Positions 40,901 through 49,900 of a stretch of DNA of 64,000 nucleotides are shown here, in pieces. Source of the stretch: Liolophura sinensis (taxonomy: Eukaryota > Mollusca > Polyplacophora > Chitonida > Chitonidae); contig NC_088307.1 in assembly GCF_032854445.1 (NCBI RefSeq), positions 19,668,017 to 19,732,016 on the forward strand, in the 5' to 3' direction. Within the stretch, counting starts at the first letter, position 1, and each line of letters opens with the position of its first letter. The notes under the pieces were generated by a model that had not been told where the DNA came from, searched no databases, and worked only from the letters and a program-made list of their open reading frames with translations. The translations under genes and the position numbers were made by a program.

Positions 40901-43900
40901 GACATTTTTTCTAGTCCCATGTATGCCTATAGGGGATATTTTCTTTATATATGCTTCTCTTGGCCTGGCTTTAAATTTCTTGGTGCTACAGACAATGACC
41001 TGAGAATATAAGCTTGTACTGTCTTGCGAGCATCCTGTATCTTTCTTTCTCTCTGATTGCCATGGAAAAAAAGAGATTTACAGATTAATTCCCTTATGTA
41101 GTCATAGCTTTCTTACTTTCTTAACAGACTGAGGAATTTGAGTTCTTCCAACTGTGTTGTGAAGATGGTAGGTTGTTTAAATTTGGGACGTCAGTATTTT
41201 GTGGTATACTGGTATTGGTATCTTTCTGCAGGGCCCAAGCCTTCATTGTCCAGCATTTGTTTGTTTTCCCAGGAAGACAAAAATTATCGCAATATAACTA
41301 AGACGTACAAGATAAAGACGAAAGTATGAACAAGTGTTAAAAATAGCTAAAACTAAAAGAAATCCTGAAATGTAAAAAAAAAAAAAAAAAGGAAAGAAAG
41401 ACTTGGGGGAATATGTTAAAATTCTCTCCTCGTTATAGTTACTGTATTTTACTTAAAGTGTTAGGTCTGCAAAAATACACATTAAGAACCACATAAAGGC
41501 CTTAAAATGATACTTTTGCTGGCAACACTTGGTGTTGCGAAAAGAAATTAATTTAACTTCACAAAAAAACCTTAGTGGCCCTATGAGGTGGATGAATCAA
41601 TCAGAATTAAGCTAAGTGTGTCACATGAAAAAAGCTAACTGTGTCACATGAAAACAGCTAACTGTATCACATGAAAAAAGCTAACTGTGTCTCATGAAAA
41701 AAGCTAACTGTGTCACATGAAAAAGGCTAAACTTTAGGTGAAATACAGTAAGTGATGTCCTATCAAGGGTTGTCTCTTTTCCCATTCTTCTCCAAAGAAA
41801 GGAAGGCTCCATTCCCCCCACCTAACCTCCACCTCAACTCCGGTATGTCCATGGTATCTTTGTCAAATTGTTTCCACATCATAATGGGACAGTCTTAATC
41901 ACTGGAAAGAGAAGTTTGAATTTCTGAAGCTGTCTGGACTACTTTATAGTCCAGAAATTATAGATGCCTTTTAAACTGTGTATGTTTAAAAATAGATTCA
42001 AGAGTATATTATGACAAGTTCTATGTTAATCATTAGTCGGGAAATATTTATTATTTTGAATATCTTATTATTCTAAAATAACACATTAGACAAGTTTCTT
42101 CATGAACCAGATCGATCTGAATTGTTACCCTTCATAAACGTCATTTAAACCTGTTTCAAGTTTGTTGTTAATAGAGCTAATCATGTTGCCTAGAGGGGTC
42201 AAGGTGTAAAATTGATACAAACTAGGAGAGAGTAGCAAGTTAAAAATTCGCAAGGGGTCCAAAAACCAAGTTTCAAGTGATGGTGGATTGCAGTACACTT
42301 TGAAATATTCACTGATGGGTCGTGAGTTGGGTATCTTTGTGAGGATTCAGTGTCAATCTCTTGCGATTGGTTATTATTATTTATTATTATTTTTTAATAA
42401 AATAGAGGAAGAACCCTTCATCCTCCGTTCATGAACTCTTCATCCTCTGAAAGGAAAATCAGAATCCAGGCAGTATAGACTGCTACAACCTCTGATTCAC
42501 AGGAACACCTGTGTTTTCATGGTATAAAACATATAGGAAATTTAATACTGTAGTAGAGGCGTCAATAGGTGTGCGCGCATATAAAGTGGTGGGGGGATTT
42601 GCAAAGTTTCTGATGAGGTGGGCGTACAGTTTATTTGATAGGCCATTTTATTGGTTTTAAATAGCTGTTATAACGGATGGTAAATTTTCGCATTTTTTTG
42701 TATAGCCTGGTTTATTTTTGTCAAACACATATTTAATTGAGATTTTATGGCTTTAAAATGTGCATTATTACGGTATTTTTACACTTTTTCCTCGTGATTT
42801 GTCCCTTTTTTTGTCATTTGAAACAGCATTAGTAGTTAGTCTTTTATAATAATAATAATAATAACTGTATTGTATAGAATGCAACTTTTTGGCTCATGCT
42901 CTTTTATGTTTTTTGGGGGGAGTCTTTCTACTGTTTGTGCGAGGGTTTAGTTGTTTGAAGAGGTGGCTTGTAATAACGTAGATGTGCTGTTATTTATTTT
43001 TTAACTTTTTAAAGAATTTTACTGAAGACAGCATCAAAGTCTTTATGTAAACACCTGTATTGAATTGTATTGCCATTGGACTATTCAACTTTTAGTAGCA
43101 TACTCAGTTGGTATAGGATCTGAATGGTTTCCTTTCTAAAGTTGTGAAAGTCTGTTTGTAGCAGTGTACATGAAGTCGTGACAAATGATAATCCAAAGCT
43201 ACCTGGTGGCAATGAAACGATTTTAAGTTCCATAAAAAAAAAAAGCTTTTCTTCACAATTTTGGTCACTTTTAAGCCACAAGTTTTATTAGACCTGCACA
43301 AAAAATTAACAGTAAAGATATTGGATGCAAACACATACCCTTGCCTTGTTCTGTCGCTTGAAAATGGTACTGATGAAGAAGCAGTTCTATAATTGACCTT
43401 GTTTGACATTTGTAGCGACCTCCGTCCTTATTTCGCCGTCTGATGGGAGTGATGAGGACTTCTTCAGCTCGTTCGAGTCAGTCTCTGGATTCTGAACATT
43501 CAGACACAGAAGGTGGCACAGAAGGTGGACACAGGTTGGTCAAAATTGTCTGTTAAACGTCAGTGTATTAATCTATTAATCTAAATTTTTAATGTTCATA
43601 GGAAAAAGGTTGTATTTCACCAGCTACGCGTGACAGTTAGCCAACCATCACTCTTGTCCTCGCCGCTTTGGTTTTACCCTCTATGTTGTCTTCTATATCA
43701 TCACTGACCAACCTTTGTCAGGCTAGATAAAGGCTGCTGTAGAGATTTATTTAATTGATTGGTGTTTTACGCGGTACTCAAAAATATTTCACGTATACAA
43801 CGGCGGTCAACATTGTGTTGGAAGGAAACTGGGCAGAGTGCGGGAGAAACCCGCGGCTGTAGAGGAAGCCAGCATAAGCTGGACTTGAATTCACAGTGTG

Positions 43901-46900
43901 CGCATTGGTGGGAGGCTCCTGCTTCATTGCATCACACGCCTGAGGGGACCCCCACACCACCATAGTGTGAAGTACTTAATTTTCACATGGAACTAATTTT
44001 TGCGGATTATTATTCCAGTGAAAAAAATATCATATACTACAGGTGGTAGTAGGCCTATTTATAAAGTGAAACCGGACTGACAGGAGTTGCCATAAGAAAG
44101 CCCGGCATACCAGCTAAATAGTAGGGAGCGAAAATTGGGATTTAAATATATCCCAATGGACTCTCCTCAATGGACCAATGAGTGAGCTTCTAAGTGAAAT
44201 ATTCGACTCTCCTCAATGGACCAATGAGTGAGCTTCTAATAAATTGTGAACTGTGTACGACAGGGCAATGACTGTTTGATGGTTACTGCAATGTTACCTG
44301 TTTCTGATCGGCTGTGGAGAATGGTGAAAACCAAAAACAATCCAAATGTAATCGAGTCTGCTTGATGAATGAATGAATGAATGGTGAATTCATATGTTTT
44401 ACATTGAACTGCCCAAATAGTGACAGTTCACTGCAGAGTACAGGGATTAGCTACACCGCAGGAAAAAAGGAGGATTAAAGCCACTCTTGATAATCCCTGT
44501 TTGACAAGCTTGAGTAATTTTGGCTTTATTACAAGGGAGGAAAATTAAACAGTTTTGGGGTTTTTCCAGTATTCCCTTGATTAAATAGGCGAAAATTAAT
44601 TCCAGCTAATATATTTTTGGAGATAATCCTCAAAAATAAATTCCAGCAAATAATGAGTACTTTACAGTATGCTGTGGACAAGCATGTCATCATAGTCCAA
44701 CTTTTGATTTTGACGAAAGATTGTTTTCATCTGTTTTGATTCTAAGAGTTGGTCACTTTTGTTTTTTCAGCATTGACAAAGGCCATGATAAGACATGGTC
44801 CCAAAGATCCTTCAGCTTCTTAAGACGAGGCAGCAGTAAACGAAGGAAAGGTTTGAACGGCCAGCAGGGAGATACAGCCAGCATGCAGGTAGGACAGAAG
44901 CTTACTTTCATTTTCGCTTTTATCCATCTCTGTTGATAAAGCCTTCTTGAAATAAAATGTTAAAATCAGTACAAATAACCTGCAATATTTATCAATTAAT
45001 TTTACTCTTCAGAGACTGTTAAGAATAAGGGTAAGACACCTTGATTTGGGACACTTTGATTCTGTGCAACATCATGTAGGAGATTTTAACTCTTGTCCAC
45101 ATTAGGATCATGAGTTACCTCCCTTAGGACAATGGTCACAGGCTGAACTGTGTTTGTTCCTTCACGTGACAACTTTCAAGGAAAACCATTCATGAAAGGA
45201 GGAATTACTTGGAATACAGTTATTTTAAGAACAGTTATTTCTGTTAAGCTAAGGTTACTTTGGTCACAATGGTGGTATGTACCGACTTCAAAGTTTCCAA
45301 ATTTGTGCATATCTCATGCAAATTACTGTAAAAACATTGAAGGGAAAGTATGAAGGGAATGCTTGAAAAAAGAATGTAAAGAAAATTCAAGCTTAAGGGG
45401 AGTAACTCTGGATCAGGGTTATGGCTAAAAGTTTCAGAGCTGCACAAAAATTCTGCTAATAAATAAAATCTGTTTTGGTAAGCTTGATAGCTGCATGCCT
45501 TTGATGCCTTGGTACCCACCACCGTTTGTGGCAGATTTTTTTCCAAAGAGCACCTGGTAGTTTTCTCTTTCTCTCATTTGATATGAACAGGGTCGTAGGG
45601 GAGACAGGTTTGTCTATGTAAATTCCTCATTCTCCCATGATGAGGAAGATGAACGAAAAACAGAGAAGGTATCTGACATCCTTCATTTGGGGATTAAGGT
45701 GTGGAGGTGTAGCGAAGGAAAGGGTGTCTTCTGTTGTCGTGGTCTTAGGTGTTGGGGATTAACAGAGAGGAAATGGTTTTGGTTACATGTGTTGAGTTGG
45801 TGTACAAGATTAATGCTTTGGTAAGGGTAATGAAGTAAAACCAATGAAAATGGAGAAAATTATGAACTAAATTATTATCTGGTGACTAGTACAAATAATA
45901 TTAAATGGTTACTACAAATGTGGTACTGGTGAAGGTATTTCCAATTGTGACTAGTGAAAATAGTAAGCTGGCTGAAAATTGTGGTGAAAATAGTAACATG
46001 GTAACAAAACTGAAAATGTGCACTCATGAAAACATTAAAATGATGTCAGGTGAAAACAGTGAATGGAGACTAGTGAAAATAGTAAAATGGTGACATTATT
46101 GAAAATGTGCACTCATGAAAACATTAAAATGATGTCAGGTGAAAACAATGAATGGTGGCCAGTGAAAATAGTAAAATGGTGACATTATTGAAAATGTGCA
46201 CTCATGAAAACATTAAAATGATGTCAGGTGAAAACAATGAATGGTGACTAGTGAAAATAGTAAAATGGTGACATTATTGAAAATGTGCACTCATGAAAAC
46301 ATTAAAATGATGTCAAGTGAAAGCAGTGAATGGTGACTAGTGAAAATAGTAAAATGGTAACAAAACTGAAAATGTGCACTCATGAAAACATTAAAATGAT
46401 GTCAAGTGAAAGCGATGAATGGTGACTAGTGAAAATAGTAAAATGGTGACATTATTGAAAATGTGCACTCATGAAAACATTAAAATGATGTCAAGTGAAA
46501 GCATTGAATGGTGGCCAGTGAAAATAGTAAAATGGTGACATTATTGAAAATGTGCACTCATGAAAACATTAAAATGATGTCAAGTGAAAGCAGTGAATGG
46601 TGATTAGTGAAAATAGTAAAATGGTAACAAAACTGAAAATGTCCACTCATAAAAACATTAAAATGGTGTCAAGTGAAAGCAATGAATGGTGACTAGTGAA
46701 AATAGTAAAATGGTGACATTATTGAAAATGTTGACTTATGAAATAATTAAAACTGTATCTGGTGAAAATAATCAATAATGACAAGTGAAAATATTAAGAT
46801 GATGAATGCTATGGCAATGTTGAAAAATACTGGTGAATATGTTAAAATAGTAACCGTAGTGAAAATGATGAGAGCAATGAAGTTAATGTAAATGCATGTT

Positions 46901-49900
46901 AAAACAGTAACCATTGTGAAAATGACAAGAGCAGTGAAATTAATAAATGGTGACCATAGTGATGATGCTAAAATGCTGACGGTGGTATATATGACATGGC
47001 GAGTGTCGTAGAAATATACAGGGGTGACCAGTAAAAATGTATACAGTAGTGATCAGTAAAAAATAAGCGTAGTGAACATATGAAAGAATGGTTATAAAAT
47101 CCACAGACCAGTATTGAAATGCTGACTAGTGAAGATAGTATAAGGTGGACTATTGAAAATATGAAAATGATGTTATATTGCAGATAAAAAGAGCATGGTA
47201 ATGAAAATATGAAAATGATGTTATATTGCAGATAAAAAGAGCATGGTAGTGAAAATATGAAAACAAGGTTATTGTTAAAATTTGAGGAAATATTAAAATG
47301 ATGACTGTAGAAGAACATAAAACTAATTAGTAGTTAAGTAGGATATGAAAAGTCTGAGAGCATTAGGATATAGAAAAATGATGACTTCTGTCTTCAGGGT
47401 GGTAAATTTGTGGTATAAGTGATAATTATACCATTGTGGTTCAGGTTTGTTAATGTCGGTGGTGGTATGCTTCAGCTTATTATCAGGACGGTCTATAATA
47501 ATTTTGGTTAGGCAACTCAGTTTTGTGTAGGTGTATGGTTTAGTAAATGGTATGACCTGTGACAGTTGATTTGCAGGTGTTGGGAGCTTTTGGTGTCGGC
47601 CGTTTTAACAAATAGTGGTGATTAACATGAGAGCAGCTAATTCGATATATAGTTTACATGAATATCGAACTATTTGTGGTTATTTTGCATGATATTTGAC
47701 AGCAAAAAGTTCCTCCATTTTTCACCCCTCCATCCCCTCTCCACACCGAAACCCTTATCTACACCCCTGCCTTGGTCACACCCTCCACTAAACCCCTGTG
47801 GTCCATGTACCTAGGGCTAGGAATGTTAACCATACAGATTTCTCTCATGACAGTTTCATGAGGGACTGCCATGTTAGTTATAGCAGTGATTTTGTCTTAG
47901 GAATGTGTGTCAATCATGAACCTCAAAGTAATGGCACACAGGGAGGCATTTGTTCAAGAAAAAAGATGAGTTGGGTATTTTTTTTTTTTCTAAATTCTGT
48001 GAACATCTATGAGATGTGTCCAGCCAAAAGAGAAGTGTTCATCACTTTTCCATAAAACCCACATTTTTACATCACTTACCCAGCCCCTATGCCCCCACTA
48101 CATTGTATGATGTTTTTTTTTTTTTTCTGTTTTTTTTTTTTCACTTTGCACCATTTTTCCAATAACAGAGCCTCGAGCTGATGGACTCACGGCGAATGTC
48201 CGTGGACAGCAAAGCCAGTGTAGATAACATGCTCCTCAGTCTAGCAGCCAATCAAATTACGGCTTCTATGAGCAAACTTAACGCGGATGATGAGGTACAC
48301 GTTACTGCCGTGACAGTGGTGATTTTGCTTGGGCTGTAGTTTGGACTTAATTGTGCCAGCCTGTCAACTGTTGTCAGCCTGTCAACTGTTGTCATGTCCT
48401 GTGCTTTTGTGTAACCCTATAGAAACTCATCCATCTGTCTCTTTGCTGAATGAAAAGAAAAAGTGCAGTGAATTATCTGATGTGTTCTTTGCGAGTGCAG
48501 TCATGCGAGTGCGAGTTTCACCTGTCCTTAGTGCAGTGAATTATTGATGTATATATTAACTTCATAGTGCAGTGAATTAAAAATGTTGTAGTGCAGTGAA
48601 TTAAATATCATTGGACTGAAATGAATGTTGTCTCCCCTGCTAGAATATTCGTAATTGGCTCTATAACCCTTCTGTGTAATGAAATAAAATTTTAACTAAG
48701 CATTCCTGCCATGATCATAGAGGATAATTATCAAACATAGATTTAAGCTCGGCTCCCATCCGGTGGAACTTTATAGACAAAATCTGAGCAGAAGAATAGA
48801 AATCATACATCAACTATTGACTTAGCTGTCAAATATTACATTTTCACAGTCGGAAGCATTGAATTCGTTTGGCTACACAGAATCTTCGAATATGGATGGA
48901 AGGAATTAAATTTCTGACCATTACAGTTTCTTAGTATTTTTCTTCAAATACTGTGCAAATACCTTTACCAGATCAAATTCAGGACCAGCGAAGACTTGAA
49001 ATCTAAAGAAACACATAACACATAACTTAACTATATGAGATATTATCTCACTAGAATTCATGAGCCTTATATTATTTGGCTTTGTGAGTCTCTGACACAG
49101 TCAGTGCAGTGCTGTAAACCCAAATCATGCACATCTGTTTTTGTGTCACTTTCTGTTACTTTCAGTAATGTAGCATTGGTTTGGCTATCTCCTGAAAGGG
49201 CATTTCATGTTTACAATTTGGATCTATGAATTCCCCCTTAGTATTCACCTTTTATCCTCCACATCTGTGCAGAACCCTCATTCCGAAGTCTAGCCCAGTT
49301 TGTGATTGGATTGTTTGTCTTTCTGTAATTCTTTATGCAGTGTGCTGCTGCTGCTACTAAGGTGTAAAATGAGATTGCTTGGGAAAAAAAAAGACATAAA
49401 AGTTTACTTCAAGATAATTTAAAAGTCAAATTGGTCAATAATTTCTTTTCTTGCATCTTATTGTGCTAAAATAAGTTTAAAAACATACCATATTTTACAA
49501 TATTGTCTGAAGGAAGGTGATTCTACCATGGAGTGGACTTCCTGAGTTCACATGTACAAAGAGCAGAGGATTGTATTAAGTACCTCGTCAATATCAGCAT
49601 TGTGTTCATTTTTGCTTTTTTGTTTTTCTCTGCAGTCTCTGGACAGACAGGACTTTTCACACGGTTTGAGGCCAGAACATGCCACAATGTCCTCAACCCA
49701 CAGCCCAGAGTTGGAGACAGGGATGGGAATGGTTTCCATTTTGCCCTCGGTATCGAGAAGTCCTTCACAGGTCCGGGCTTCCCCTCACTCTCCACGATCC
49801 CCACCCCACAGCCCTGTGTCTTCGCGAAATGTCTCACCCTTCCCAGCCCCCAGATCGCCCTCCCCAAGGAGGGACGTGGGCTTCTCGTCGGCTGTGGCCA

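Larger units (their letters stand above)
37099..43415 (+). other. Long C-terminal intron region (6.3 kb)
   Basis: Holds the candidate microexons at 37999, 39522 and 41273, an (attc)n tract at 38256-38290, a 23-bp repeat at 41605-41735 and (ata)n at 42847-42866. Otherwise AT-rich sequence with no recognised gene. Confidence 0.7.

Noticed and set aside
41129-41166. Exon-like segment [13 protein letters not shown] after ttcttaacag
   Set aside because: Donor gtaggt leaves phase 1, incompatible with the phase-0 start of w36.
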